From NCBI RefSeq assembly GCF_035594125.1, contig NC_087163.1, forward strand, positions 11,752,001 through 11,816,000: DNA of 64,000 nucleotides, in the 5' to 3' direction. The notes below the pieces were generated by a model. That model was not told where the DNA came from, ran no database searches, and worked only from the letters and a program-made list of their open reading frames with translations. Source of the stretch: Scylla paramamosain (taxonomy: Eukaryota > Arthropoda > Malacostraca > Decapoda > Portunidae). Position numbers and translations under genes: made by a program. Of the stretch, positions 39,961 to 53,100 are shown piece after piece. How positions within the stretch are numbered: position 1 is the stretch's first letter; each line of letters begins with the position of its first letter.

Positions 39961-42900
39961 ATTGCATTTTTTTTTTTTTTGTATTGATTTTCATAAGTAC
40001 CGAGATGCCAAAATTCTGCCAAAATTCAGGGAATTTATGTGGAAAAAAGAACATTATCAAAAAAGTTAATTATAGCTTTTTTTCAGATTGTTATTTACCA
40101 AACCCTAAAGTACATGCAAAGCCACCTATATGAGGAAATTAAACGAGTTTACCAGAAACCTGTCTTTTCAGTGTTTTTCAGCATGTTAGACACCAAACGG
40201 ATAAATAATATGGAAGTCAGTCAATATGTGAATGCAAAACAAAATTACTGAAAACGTGTCTTTTCAGTGTTTCACGTAGAAAAAACGCTAAAAGGGATGC
40301 AAAGCAACAAATATGAAGAAATAGAATAACATTACCAAAAAGTCTTTTTGAGCTTTTTACCTACGAAAAACGCGAAAATGGATGTAAAAGCACTCTATAT
40401 TGGGAAGCAAAAGGACATTTAGAGAAACGTGTATAATGATTGTTTTATAGTTTCACAAGAACCACAAGACAAAAAACGCAAAAACTCGTGTATATAGAGA
40501 AGTTTCTTACATACCAAAATGGTAAAACTCATGAATAACACTTTTAATTGAGAAACAGAACTACCTTACCAAATGTGTGTATTTTGAGTGTTTTTCACAT
40601 TCTTACTTACGAAAATCCCAAATTACATGCAAAACTAGCTTTATGTGGGAAAAAAATGACATTATCAGAAAAGTGTCTTTTGAGTGTTTTTGAGCGTGAT
40701 ATGCAACAAAGCACTAAAAAAACAGAATAATCACATTATATAGGAATAAAACTAACTTTTACGAAGAAATTGCCTTTAAGTGTGTTTAACTCCTTACATA
40801 CCAAAACGCTAAAACGCATGCAAAGCACCCTTTATGGAGAAACAGAATAACATTACCAAAAACATGCATTTTGAATGTTTTTTATCATGTTACCCATAAA
40901 AACGCTTAAATACATGCAAAGAACCCTATGTGTGTGAAACAAAAGGACATATAAAAAAAAAAAAATTTAGCTTTTTTCCGGAATTATGTACCAAACCCAG
41001 AAGTGAATGCAAAGCCACCTATATGGGGAAATTACAAGACTTTACCAGAAATCTGTCTTTTGAGTGTTTTCAGCAATTTCAGCAATATTACTAAAAACGT
41101 GTCTTTTCAGTGATTTACGAAGAAAAACGCTAAAACGGATGCAAACCAACCAATATGAAGAAATAGAATAACATAACCAAAAAGATATATTTTGTGCGTT
41201 TTTCAACTTGTTTCCTAGAAAAAAATTCGAAAATGGATGGAAAGCACTCTATATTGGGAAACAAAAGAACATTACGAGAAACGTGTATAATGAGTGTTTT
41301 ATATAGTGTGTATATAGAGAAGTTTCTTACATACAAAAATGCTGAAATGCATGAATAACACTTTTAATTGAGAAACAGAACTATCTAACAAAATGTGTGT
41401 ATTTTGAGTGTTTTTCACATTCTTAGTTACGAAAATCCCAAATCACATGCGAAGCTAGCTTTATGTGGGAAAAAAAATATATTACCAGAAGAGTGTCTTT
41501 TGAGTGTTTTTGAGCGTGATATGCAACAAAGCACAAAAAAGCAGAACAATCACATTACATGGAAATAAAACCAACTCTTACGAAGAACTTGCCTTTAGGT
41601 GTTTTTTTTTTTTAACTCCTTACATACCAAAACGCTAAAACGCATGCAAAAACACCCTTTTAATGGAGAAACAGAGTAACATTACCAAAAACATGTATTT
41701 TGACTGTTTTTGATCATGTTATTTATAAAAAAACGCTTAAATTCATTCAAAGAACTTTATGTTGGGAATCGAAAGGACATTACGAGAAACGTGTATTATG
41801 AGTGGTTTTAAGTTCCTTAAGTACCAAAAAAGCTAAAACCCACAAATAAAACTCTTTATAGAGAAAAAAATAAATAAAATAATTTTTTTTTTGTTATTCA
41901 TCTTAATAGGTACTAAGATGCCAAAATTCTGGCAATATTCTTTGGGAATCGAAAACAAAATTACTGAAAACGTGTTTTTTCGGTGTTTTACGTAGAAAAA
42001 CGCTAAATCGGACGGAAACCAACCAATATGAATAAATAGAATAACATTACCAAAAAGTTATATTTTGAGTGTTTTTGAGCTTGTTACCTAGAAAACACGC
42101 GAAAATGAATAGAAAGCACTCTCTATTGGGAAAGAAAAGGTTATTACGAGAAACATCTATAATGAGTGTCTTATTATTTTCGGGTAAAAGAACTTGTGGT
42201 TCACAAGAACCACAATGCAAAAAACGCAAAAAGTCGTGTATATAAAGAAGTTTCTTAGATACCAATATGCTGAAACTTATGATTAACAATCTTAATTAAG
42301 AAACAGAACAACATTACCAAATGCGTGTATTTTGAATGTTTTTTTCACATTCTTAGCAAAACCTCAAATAGCATGCGAAACTAGCTTGATGTGGGAAAAA
42401 ATGACATTACCAGAAGTGTTTTTTGAGTGTTTCTGAGCATGTTGGGCAATAAAGCACTAAAAAGCAAGGCAATCATATTACATTGGAATAAAACCAACTT
42501 TTACCAAGAAATTGCCTTGAAGTGTTTTTAAGCTCCTTATATATCAAATCGCTAAAAAACGCATGCAAAACACTCCTTTATTGAGAAGCAGAATAACATT
42601 ACCAAAAACAAGTGTTTTAAGTGTTTTTTATCATATTACCTATAAAAACGCTTAAATACAAGCAAAGATCGCTATATTTTGGAAACGAAAGGACATTACG
42701 AGAAACGTGTATTATGGATGTTTTTTAAGTTCCTTCAGTACCTAAAAGCTTAAACCCACAAATAACACTTTATTTAAAAAAAAAAAAAAATAATAAACAA
42801 AAAAAATGGGATTTTTTTTTTTTGTTATTCATCCTTATAGGTACCGAGATGCCAAAATTCTGCCAAAATTCAGGGAATTTATGTGGAAAAAAGAGCATTA

Positions 42901-42969
42901 CCAAAAAAGTTAATTATAGCTTTTTTTTTGGATTGTTATGTACCAAACCCTAAAGTGCATGCAAAGACA

Positions 42970-43045
42970 CCTATAAAGGGAAGTGCTTTCATTTCACTTT
43001 CATTCACGTTTTTCATTTCACCTATATAGGAAAGTGTTTTCATTT
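42970..43045. other. Orientation junction with templated filler
   Basis: Two similar 25-bp pieces, CCTATAAAGGGAAGTG... at 42970-42994 and CCTATATAGGAAAGTG... at 43021-43045, each end TTTCATTT. They flank a pyrimidine-rich filler with CATTTCACTTTCATTCACG. Reverse decamer lies to the left and forward pentamer to the right. The direct duplication suggests local copying during break repair. Confidence 0.75.
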
Positions 43046-43770
43046 TTCAACCTAATAAGGTGTAAAACACTTATAATATACGTTTGTCGTAATGTCTTTT
43101 CGTTTCCCCATATTGGGAACTTTATATGAATTTTGAATTTTTTTACTTAATTATCTTAAAACATTAAAAATACACGTTTTGCTGTTTCTCCATAAAAGGT
43201 GTTTTGCATGCGCCTTTGCGTTTTAGCATGTAAGTAGCTCAAAACAATGAAAATAATTCTTTGTAATGTTTTGTTTTCCCATGTATGGTTCTTTCCTTGC
43301 TTTTTAGCATTTTGGTACCTAATACGCTTACAAACACTGAAAAAACACCTTTCTAGAAGTGTCGTATTTTCCCTCATATATAATGCTTTGCATGCATTTT
43401 AGCGTTTTTGTTTCTCCATATAGAGTGCTATTCACTCGCTTTAGCGTTTTGTTACCTAATAAGTTGAAAACACTCATACTGCACGTTTCTCGTAATGTAC
43501 TTTCGTATCCATATATAATGCACTTTGCATGCATTTTGGCACTTTTGTATGTGACAAGCTTAAGAAATAAAATGAAATACTAGTTTCTGGTAAGGTTATT
43601 TGTTTTTTCCATTAAGGGTATTTTGCAAGCATTTCAGCGTTTTTGTACGTAAGTAGCTGAAAAATACCCCAAAAAATACGTTTTTTGGGGAATGTTGTTT
43701 TTTGCTTTTCCAGTATAGGGAAGTTTTCATGCTTTTTACTGTTTTGTGGTTAACAAGTTCATATACACAT
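43046..43770 (+). repeat. Forward pentamer-type monomers
   Basis: Monomers are simple, with TTTAGCGTTTTTGTACGTAAG and AACACTC boxes and no decamer inserts. It ends near GTTCATATACACATATACATGG, where orientation flips. Confidence 0.75.
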
Positions 43771-45048
43771 ATACATGGAAAAAAAAAGCTACTTTGCCAA
43801 AAACGTGTCTTTTGAGTTTTTTTTTTCAGCTTCTTACGTACCAAGAAGGTAAAATGCATGAAAAACACCCTTTATAGAAAAAACTGAATAATATCACAAA
43901 AAAGAAATCATTTGAGAGTTTTTGAGCTTACTAGGAAGAAAAACGCCATAATATATGGAAAGTATTTTTATATGAAGAAAGAAAAGTCATTATCAGAAAC
44001 GTGTATTATGAGTAAATTTGAGCTTCTTAGGTAGCAAAATGTGAAAACGCATGAATAGCACTCTGTATGGATAAACATAACAACATTACCAAAAACGTGT
44101 ATTTTGAGTGTTTTTCTCATATTGTTGGGAGCCAAAACGCCAAAATGTATGGAAGCCCACTAACAAACAAAACTAAATTTAATGAAACGTGTCTTTTGAA
44201 TGTTTATGAATCTGCTATGTACCAGAATGCTAAAAAAGCATGAAAAGATCACTATATGGGAATAAAAAACATTATCAAAAACATGTCTTCAATCTTTTTG
44301 AGCTTCTTACGTACCAAAACGCTAATACGTTTGCAAAACACTTTTTATGGAGAAACATAATAAAATTGCCAAAAACAAGTATTTTATGTGTTTATGAGCT
44401 TGTTACATAAAAAATGCAAAAATGCATGCAAAGTAACCTTTATGAGGAAATGAAACGATTTTTCCAGAAACGTGTCTTTGGAGTGTTTAGACACTAAATC
44501 GATATAAAGCTTGGAAATCACTTGATTTGAACAACAAAACAACACTAAGGAAAACGTGTCTTTTAAGTGTTTTTGAGCTTATTACATACCAAAAACCTAA
44601 GCTGCATGCAAAAAAAAAAAAAAAACCATCGAGAAACATAATAGCATTTTCAAAAACTTGTAATTGGAGTGCATTTCTCATTGTTAAGTACACAGGCAAA
44701 GGATGCGAAAGGAGACTAGTTTTCTAGAAAGGTGTCTTTTGACACCTGATCCAAAACGATGAAAAGCATGGAAATCACACTGTAATGGAAAACAAAACAT
44801 CAATAAAAATGTCTCTTTTCAGTATTTTTGAGCAACTTAGGTATTAGAACACTAAAACGCATACAAAACACCCTTGATGGAGAAACAGAATAATATTACC
44901 AAAAACAAGTTTTTTTTTTTATTGTTTTTGAGGTTGTTACGTGAAAAACGTCAAAATACATTCCAAGTACCCTATTTGGTTAAATGGAAAAAAAAAATTA
45001 CGAGAAACTTTTTTTTTTTACTTCTTAGGTAACAAACCGCTGAAAGGC
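43771..45048 (-). repeat. Reverse pentamer island, mirror of 16425-17489
   Basis: From about 43990 to 45048 the sequence is the inverted counterpart of 16425-17488, including the CTTGATTTGAACAACAAAAC segment (44522) and the junction GAAAGGCATCCATTTTTGCG. The leftmost 200 bp instead resemble 17790-18000 in the same orientation. Confidence 0.82.
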
Positions 45049-45460
45049 ATCCATTTTTGCGTTTTTTTGTAAGTAAAATGCTCAAAAACATTCAAAATAA
45101 AATTTTTGGTAATCTTGTTCTATTTCTACCTATTGGTTGGTTTGCATCCGTTTTAGCGTTTTTCTACGTAAAACACGGAAAAGACGTGTTTTCAATAATT
45201 TTGTTTTGGATTCTCATATAGAATGACTTCCTTATTATTTATTGTTTTGGTGAATAACATGCTGAACAACACTCAAAACACAGGTTTCTAGTAAAGTCGT
45301 TTAATTTCCTCATATAGTTGGCTTTGCATGCACTTTAAAGTTTGGTACAAAACAGTCCGAAAAAAAAAGCTAAAATTAACTTTTTTGATAATGTTCTTTT
45401 TTCACATAATTTCACTGAATTTTGCCAGAATTTTGGCATCTCGGTACCTATGAAAAATAT

Positions 45461-45467
45461 CCCCCCC
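45461..45467 (+). repeat. C7 homopolymer marker, mirror of G7
   Basis: AAAATATCCCCCCCAACAAA in a gamma2 insert is the mirror of the G7 tract at 16024-16030. Confidence 0.95.
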
Positions 45468-46178
45468 AACAAAAATCCTATTTTTTTTTCTTTATAAAGA
45501 GGTTTTAGCTTTTTGGTACTTATGGAACTTAAAAACACTCATAATACACGTTTCTCGTAATATCTATTTGTTTCCCAGACATAGGGTTCTTTGCATGTAT
45601 TTAAGCGTTTTTAGAGATAACATGATCAAAAACATTCAAAATACATGTTTTTGGTAATGTTAATCTATTTCTCTATAAAGGGTGTTTTGCATGCGTTTTA
45701 GCGATTTGGTATATAAGGAGCTAAAAAACACTTAAAGGCAAGTTCTTGGTTTTATTCCCATGTAATATGATTGCCCTCCTTTTTAGTGCTTTATTGCCTA
45801 ACAAGCTCAAAAACATTCAAAATACACTTTTCTCGTAATGTCATTTTTTTCCCACATAAAGCTAGTTTCGCATGCAATTTGGGGTTTTAGTAACTAAGAA
45901 TGTGAAAAACACTCAAAATACACCTATTTGGTAAGACTGTTTCTGAATTTAGAGTGTTATTTATGAGTTTCAGCATTTTGGTATCTAAGAAACTTCTCCA
46001 CATACACGAGTTTTTGCGTTTTTTGCCTTGTGGTTCTTGTGAAACTATAAAATACTCATTATACACGTTTCTCGTAATCTCCTTTTATTTCCAAATATAG
46101 AGTAAATTACATGCATTTTCGCGTTTTTTGTAGGTAAGAAACTCAAAAACACTCAAAATATACCTTTTTGGTAATGTT

Positions 46179-46182
<4 letters not shown>

Positions 46183-46210
<28 letters not shown>

Positions 46211-46211
46211 A
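46183..46211. repeat. Short (TA)n array, mirror of the long one
   Basis: About 14 TA units lie between GGTAATGTTATTC and ATGTTCATTTCTTTCCC, the same flanks as the 274-bp array in inverted order. Confidence 0.95.
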
Positions 46212-49200
46212 TGTTCATTTCTTTCCCAATATAGAGAGATTTGCATCCCTTTTCGCTGAAAAACATAAAAAATACCTTTTTGGTAATATTATTCTATTTC
46301 ATGACATTGGTTGATTTGCATTCTTTTTGGCGTTTTTTCTACGTAAAACACTGAAAAGACACGTTTTCAGTAATTTTGTTTTGGATTCCCATACAGATTG
46401 ATTTCCATATTATTTATTGTTTTGGTGCCTAACATACTGAAAAAAACGCAAAAGGCAGGTTTCAGGTAAAGTCGTTTAATATCCCAATATAGGTGGCTTT
46501 ACATGCACTTTAGGGTTTGGTACATAACGGTCTGAAAAAAAGTTAACTTTTTTGATATACTTTTTTCACATAATTTCCCTGAAATTTGCCAGAATTTTGG
46601 CATTAAGGAGCTCAAAAACATTTAAATGCAGGTTTTTGGTAAAAATTGGGTTTATTCCAATGAAAAGTGATTACCCTGCTTTTTAGTGCTTTATTGGCTA
46701 TCACGCTCAAAAACACTCAAAAGACATTTTTCTGGAAATGTCATGTTTTCCCACTTAAATCTGGTTTCGCATGAAATTTGGGTTTTTGGTAACTAAGAAT
46801 ATAAAAAAACACTCAAAAGACACGAATTTGGTAAGGTTGTTCTGTTTCTCAATTAAGTGTGTTATTCATGTGTTTCAGCATTTTGGTATCTAGGAAACTT
46901 CTCCATATACACGAGTTTTTGCGTTTTTTGCCTTGTTGTTCTTTTTAACTATAATACACTCATTATACACATTTCTCGCAATGTCCCTTTGTATCCCAAT
47001 ATAGAGTGCTTTGTATCAATTTTAGCGTTTTTTTTTTTTATGTAGGTAACAAGCTCAAAAACATTCAAAATATATATTTTTGGTAATGTTTTTTTCTAAT
47101 TCTTGATATTGGTTGTTTTGCACCTATTTTAGTGTTTTTCTACGTAAAACACTGGGAAGACACGTTTTCAATGATTTTGTTTTAGATTCCTATATAAGGT
47201 GAGTTCTTTATTATTTATCATTTTGGTGCCTAACATGCTGAAAAACACTGAAAAGACATATTTCTGGTAAGGTCATTTAATTTCCTTATATAAAAGGCTT
47301 TGCATGCAGTTTAGGGTTTGGTACATAACAGTCCGAAAAAAAAGCTAAAATCAACTTTTTTGATAATATTCTCTTATCATATAATTGTCTTGAATTTTCC
47401 CAGAAAAAAAATCTATTTTTTTTTATTTTTATATTTATTTATTTTTATTTTTTTAAATAAAGAGTGGGGTTTAGGTTTTTGGTACTTAACAAACTTAAAA
47501 ACACTCATAATATACGTTTCTCGTAATGTCCTTTTGTTTCCCAAACATAAGCTTCTTTTTATGTATTTAAGCGTTTTTATAGATAACATGATCAAAAACA
47601 CTCAAAATACATGTTTTTGGTAATTTCATTCTGTTTCTTCATAAAGTTTGTTTTGTATGCGTTTTAGCGGTTTAGTATATAAGGAGCTCAAAAACATTTA
47701 AAAATTGGTTTTATTCAAATGTAATGTGATTGCCCTGCTTTTTAGTGCCTTATTGGCTATCATGCTCAAAAACACTCATGAGACATTTTTCTGGTAATGT
47801 CATTTTTTTCTCACATAAAGCTGGTTTCGCGTGCAATTTGGGGTTTTGGTAACTAAAAATGTAAAAAGCTCTCAAAATACACGGATTTAGTAAGGTTGTT
47901 CTGTTTCTCAATTATGAATGTTATTCATGAGTTTAAGCATTTTGGTATCTAGGAAACTTCTCCATATCCACAAGTTTTTGCGTTTTCTGCCTTTTGTTCT
48001 TTTGAACTATAAAACACTCATTATACACTTTTTTTGCAATGTCCTTTTATTTCCTAATATAGAGTGCTTTGCATCAATTTTCGCGTTTTTTGTAGGTAAC
48101 AAGCTCAAAAACACTAAAAATATACATTTTTGGTAATGTTTTTTTATTTTTTTATATTGGTTGGTTTGCATCCGTTTTAGCGTTTTTCTACGTAAATCAC
48201 TGAGAAGACACGTTTTCAGTAGTTTTGTTTTGGATTCCCATATAAAGTGAGTTACTTATTTATTTATCGTTTTGGTGCCTAAAATTCTGAAAAACACTCA
48301 AAAGACAGATTTCTTTTAAGGTCGTTTAATTTCCTCATATAGGAGGCTTTGCATGCACTTTAGGGTTTGGTAGATAACAGTTCGAAAAAAAAAAGCTGAA
48401 ATTAACTTTTTTGATAATATTCTTTTATCACATAATTGCCCTGAATTTTTCCAGAATTTTGGCATGTCGGTACCTATGAATATGAATTACAAAAAAAAAG
48501 TCCTATATATTTTTATTTTTATTATTTTTTTTTATTTTCTAAATAAAGAGTGTTATTTGTGGGTTTTAGGTTTTTGGTACTTAAGGAACTTAAAAAAAAA
48601 CACTCATAATACACGTTTCTCATAATGTCCTTTTGCTTCCCAAACATAATGTTCTTTGCATGTACTTTAGCGTTTTTATAGATAACATGATCAAAAACAC
48701 TCAAAAAACATGTTTTTAGTAATGTTATTCTGTTTTTTATATAAAGTTTGTTTTGCATGCGTTTTAGGGGTTTGGTATATAGGGGTTAATAAACACTTAA
48801 AGGCAAATTCTTCGTAAAAGTTGGTTTTATTCCCATATAATGTGAACGTTCTGCTTTTTAGTGCTTTGTTGCATATGACGCTGAAAAACACTCAAAAGAC
48901 ACTTTTCTGGTAATGTCATTTTTTTCTTAAATGATGGTAGTTTCGAATGTAATTTGGCATTTTCGTAACTAAGAATGTGAAAAACACTCAAAATACACAA
49001 TTTAGTAAGGTAGTTCTGTTTATCTAATAAAAGTGTTATTCATACATTTATTCATTTTGGTATTTAAGAAATTTCTCTATATACACGAGTTTTTGCGTTT
49101 ATTGACTTGTGATTCTTTTAAAACTATAAAACACTCATTATACACGTTTCTCCTAATGTCCTTTTGTTTCCTAATACAGAGTGCTTTATATAGATTTTTG

Positions 49201-49702
49201 CATTTTTTGTAGGTAACAAGCTCAAAAACATTCAAAATATATCTTTTTGGTAATGTTATTCTATTTCTTCATATACGTATGAAGATGAATAACCAAAAAA
49301 AAAAAAAAAAAAATCCCATTTTTTTTTTATTTATTTATTTTTCTAAAGAGTGTTATTTGTGGGTTTTAGCTTTTTGGTACTGAAGGAACTTAAAAATCAC
49401 TCATAATACACGTTTCTCGTAATGTTCTTTCGTTTCCCAAACATAAGGCTCTTTGTATGTATTTAAGCGTTTTTATACATAGCATGAAAAAAAAAAAAAA
49501 CATTAAAAATACATGAATTTGGTAATGTTATTCTGTTTCTGCATAAAATGTATTTTGCATGCGTTTTAGCGTTTTGGTATGTAACGAGCTCAAAAACACT
49601 TAAAGGTAAGTTCTTGGTAAAATTTGGTTTTATTCCCATGTAATGTGATTGCCCTGGCTTTTAGAGCTTTATTGCGTAACACGCTCACAAGCACTGAAAA
49701 GA

Positions 49703-50181
49703 CATACAAAACCTCCCATATTAGGAAATTAAAGAACTTACAAGAAATATGTCTTCTGAGTGTTTTTCAGCATATTAGGCACCAAAACGATAAATAATAA
49801 GGAACTCACTCTATGTGGGAATCCGAAAGAAAATTACTGAAAACGTGTCTTCTCAGTGTTTTACGTAGAAAAACGCTAAAAATTATACAAACCAACCAAT
49901 ATCAAGAAGCAGAAAAACATTACCAAAAATTTATATTTTGAGTGTTTGTGTGCTTGTTTCCTACAAAAAAAAAGCGAAAATTGATAAAAAGCACTCTATA
50001 TTGGGAAAGAAAGGGATATTGCGAGAAAAGTGTATAATGAATGTTTTATAGTTTAAAAAAAAACACAAGGCAAAAAACGCAAAAACTTGTGTATATGGAG
50101 AAGTTCCCTATATACCAAAATGCAGAAACTCATGAATAACACTCTTAATTGAGAAACAGAGCAACCTTAATAAATGCGTGT
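49703..50181 (-). repeat. Inverted one-pentamer cassette (copy S5)
   Basis: A reverse segment of about 479 bp sits within forward decamers, beta2 part to gamma1. Junctions are AAAAGACATACAAAACC and AATGCGTGTCAAAAACAC, the reverse complements of the S3 junctions. It is the mirror copy of S3. Confidence 0.88.
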
Positions 50182-53100
50182 CAAAAACACTAAAAGACAA
50201 GTTCTTTGTAAAAGTTGGTTTTATTCCCATGTAATGTGATTGTTCTGCTTTTTAGTGCTTTATTGCCTAACACGCTGAAGAACACTCAATTAAGAGTGAT
50301 ATACATGAGTTTTAGCATTTTGGTATCTAGGAAACCTCTCCATATACACGAGATTTTGCATTTTTTGCCTTGTGGTTCTTTTGAACTATAAAACACTCAT
50401 TATGCACTTTTCTTGCAATGTCCTTTTCATTCCCAATATAGAGCGGTTTGCATCAAATTTCGCGTTTTTTGTAGGTAACAAGCTCAAAAACACTCAAAAT
50501 ATACCTTTTTAGTAACGTTTTTCTACTTCTTGATATTGGTTGCTTTGCATCCATTTTAGCGTTTTTGTACGTAAAACACTGAAAAGACACGTTTTCAGTA
50601 ACTTTGTTTTAGATTCCCATATAGAGTGAGTTCCTTATTATTTATCGTTTTGGTGCCTAACATGCTAAAAAACACTCAAAACACAGATTTCTTGTAAGGT
50701 CGTTTAATTTCCTTATATAGGAGGCTTTGCATGCACTTTAAAGTTTGGTACATAACAGTCCGAAAAAAAAAGCTGAAATTAACTTTTTGATAATATTGTT
50801 TTATCATATGATTGCCCTGAATTTTCCCAGAATTTTGTCATCTCGGTACCTATGAAGATGAATAAGAAAAAAAAAAATTTCCTATTTTTTTTTATTTTTT
50901 TATTTTTTTATTTTCTAAATAAAGAGTGTTATTTGTGGGTTTTAGGTTTTTGGTACTTAAGGAACTTAAAAAAAACACTCATAATACACGTTTCTCGTAA
51001 TGTCCTTTTGTTTTCCAAACATAATGTTCTTTGCATGTATTTAAGCGTTTTTATAGATAACATGATCAAAAACACTCAAAAAACATGTTTTTGGTAATGT
51101 TATTCTGTTTGTCCGTAAAGTTTGTTTTGCATGCGTTTTAGCGGTTTGTTATATAAGGAGCTCAAAAACACTTAAAGGCAAGTTTTTGGTATAAATTGGT
51201 GTTATTCCAATGTAATCTGATTGCCCTGCTTTTTAGTGCTTTATTGCCTCTCACGCTCAAAAACACTTAAAAGACACTTTTCTGGTAATGTCATTTTTTT
51301 TCTCACATAAAGGTGGTTTTGCATGCAATTTGGGATTTTGGTAACTAAGAATGTGAAAAGAACTCAAAATACACGCATTTAGTAAAGTTGTTCTGTTTCT
51401 CAATTAAGAGTGTTATTCATGAGTTTCAGCATTTTGGTATCTAGGAACCTACTCCATATCCACGAGTTTTTGTGTTTTTTGCCTTTTGGTTCGTTTGAAC
51501 TATAAAAACTCATTATACACTTTTATTGCAAAGTCCTTTTGTTTTCTAATATACAGTGCTTTGCATCAATTTTCCCGTTTTTTGTAGGTAATAAGCTCAA
51601 AAACATTTAAAATATACCTTTTTGGTAATGTTTTTAATTTCTTGATACTGGTTGGTTTCAATCCGTTTTAGCGTTTTTATACGTAAAACACTGAAAAGAC
51701 ACGTTTTGAGCAATTTTGTATTGGATTCTCATATAGAGTGAGTTCCTTATTATTGATCGTTTTGGTGCCTAACATGCAGAAAAACACTCAAAACACAGAT
51801 TTCTGGTAAGGTCGTTTAATTTCCTCATATAGGAGTCTTTGGATGCACTTTAGGGTTTGGTATATAACAGTCCGAAAAAAAAGCTGAAATTAACTTTTTT
51901 AATAATTTTCTTTTATCATATAATAGCCCTGAATTTTTCCAGAATTTTGGCATCTCGGTACCTATGAAGATGAATAACAAAAAAAAAATCCTATTTTTTA
52001 TTTTATTTTTTTTTACTTTGTTTCTAAATAAAGTGTTATTTGTGGGTTTTAACATTTTGGTACTTAAGCAACTTGGAAACACTTATAATACATATTTCTC
52101 GTAATGTCCTTTCGTTTCGCAAACTTAAGGTTATTTGTATGTATTTAAGCGTTATTATAGATAACATGATGAAAACCCTCAAAATTTATGTTTTTGGTAA
52201 TTTTATTCTGTTTCTCCATAAAAGGTGTTTTGCATGCGTTTTAGCGTTTTTTGTATGTAATGAGCTCAAAAACACTGAAAGGCAAGTTCTTGGTAAAAGT
52301 TGTTTTTATTCCCATGTAATGTGATTACCCTGCTTTTTTAGTGCTTTATTGCCTAACACGCTCAAAAACACTCAAAAGACACTTTTCTGGTAATATCATT
52401 TTTTTTTTCCCACATAAAGCTAGTTTTGCATAGAATTTGGGGTTTCTGTAACTAAGAATGTGAAAAAAAAAAACTCAAAACACAGGCATTTAGTAAGGTT
52501 GTTCTATTTCTTAATTAAAAGTGTTATTCATGAGTTCCAGCATTTTGGTAAGAAACTTTTCTTTTACACACATTTGGTAAGGTATTTCTGTTTCAAAATT
52601 AAAAGTGTTATTCATGAGTTTCAGCTTTTTGGTATGTAAGAAACTTCTTTATGTACACGAGTTTTTGAGCTTTTTACCTTGTGGTTCTTGTCAAACTATA
52701 AAACACTCATACACGTTTCACGTAATGTCCTTTTCTTCGCTAATATGAAGTGCTTTCCATCTATTTTTGCATTTTTTGTAGGTAACAAGCTCAAAAACAC
52801 ATAAAAATATATCTTTTTGGTAATGTTATTCTATTTCTTCATATTGGTTAGTTTACATCCGTTTTAGCGTTTTTCTACGTAAATCACTGAAAAGACACGT
52901 TTTCAGTAATATTGTTGAAATTGCTGAAAAACATTCAAAAGACAGGTTTCTGGTAAAGTCGTGTAATTTCCCCATACATGTGGATTTGCATACACTTCAG
53001 GGTTTGTACATAACTCCGGAAAAAAGCTAAAATTATTTTTTTTATATAATGTTTTTATTTGTTTACAAAATTTCCATTAATTTTGCCAGAATTTTGCCAT

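Larger units (their letters stand above)
35413..42994 (-). repeat. Reverse decamer block with several deletion units
   Basis: Alpha1 starts at 35417, about 37017, about 37374, 38459, 39589, 40692, 41512 and 42435. It holds a scrambled unit at about 36245 (delta1 to alpha2, AGCAAAAGGCACCAAAAAG) and at about 36430, the about-40950 deletion shared with about 5670, the gamma2-alpha2 deletion at about 41935, and gamma1 hairpin variants at about 39335 and 42170. The about-36245 junction also occurs inverted at about 55155. Confidence 0.88.
45049..49702 (+). repeat. Forward decamer block
   Basis: Decamers run in forward orientation, mirroring 11567-16424. Rearrangements include beta2/gamma2 joined to epsilon2 at about 46603 (TTTGGCATTAAGGAGCTC) and epsilon1 joined to gamma2 at about 49275 (TTCTTCATATACGTATGAAG). 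About 47660-49270 matches about 61920-63540 directly (shared GGGGTTAA and GTTGCATAT...GCTGAAAA variants). Confidence 0.9.
43990..50287 (+). repeat. Right arm of the large inverted repeat
   Basis: This is the counterpart of 10990-17488, with mirrored C7 tract, TA array, pentamer-decamer junction and cassette. The outer end is a deletion at about 50287 joining alpha1 directly to gamma1 (GAACACTCAATTAAGAGTG). Beyond it the sequence matches about 57225 onward instead of the left arm. Confidence 0.85.
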
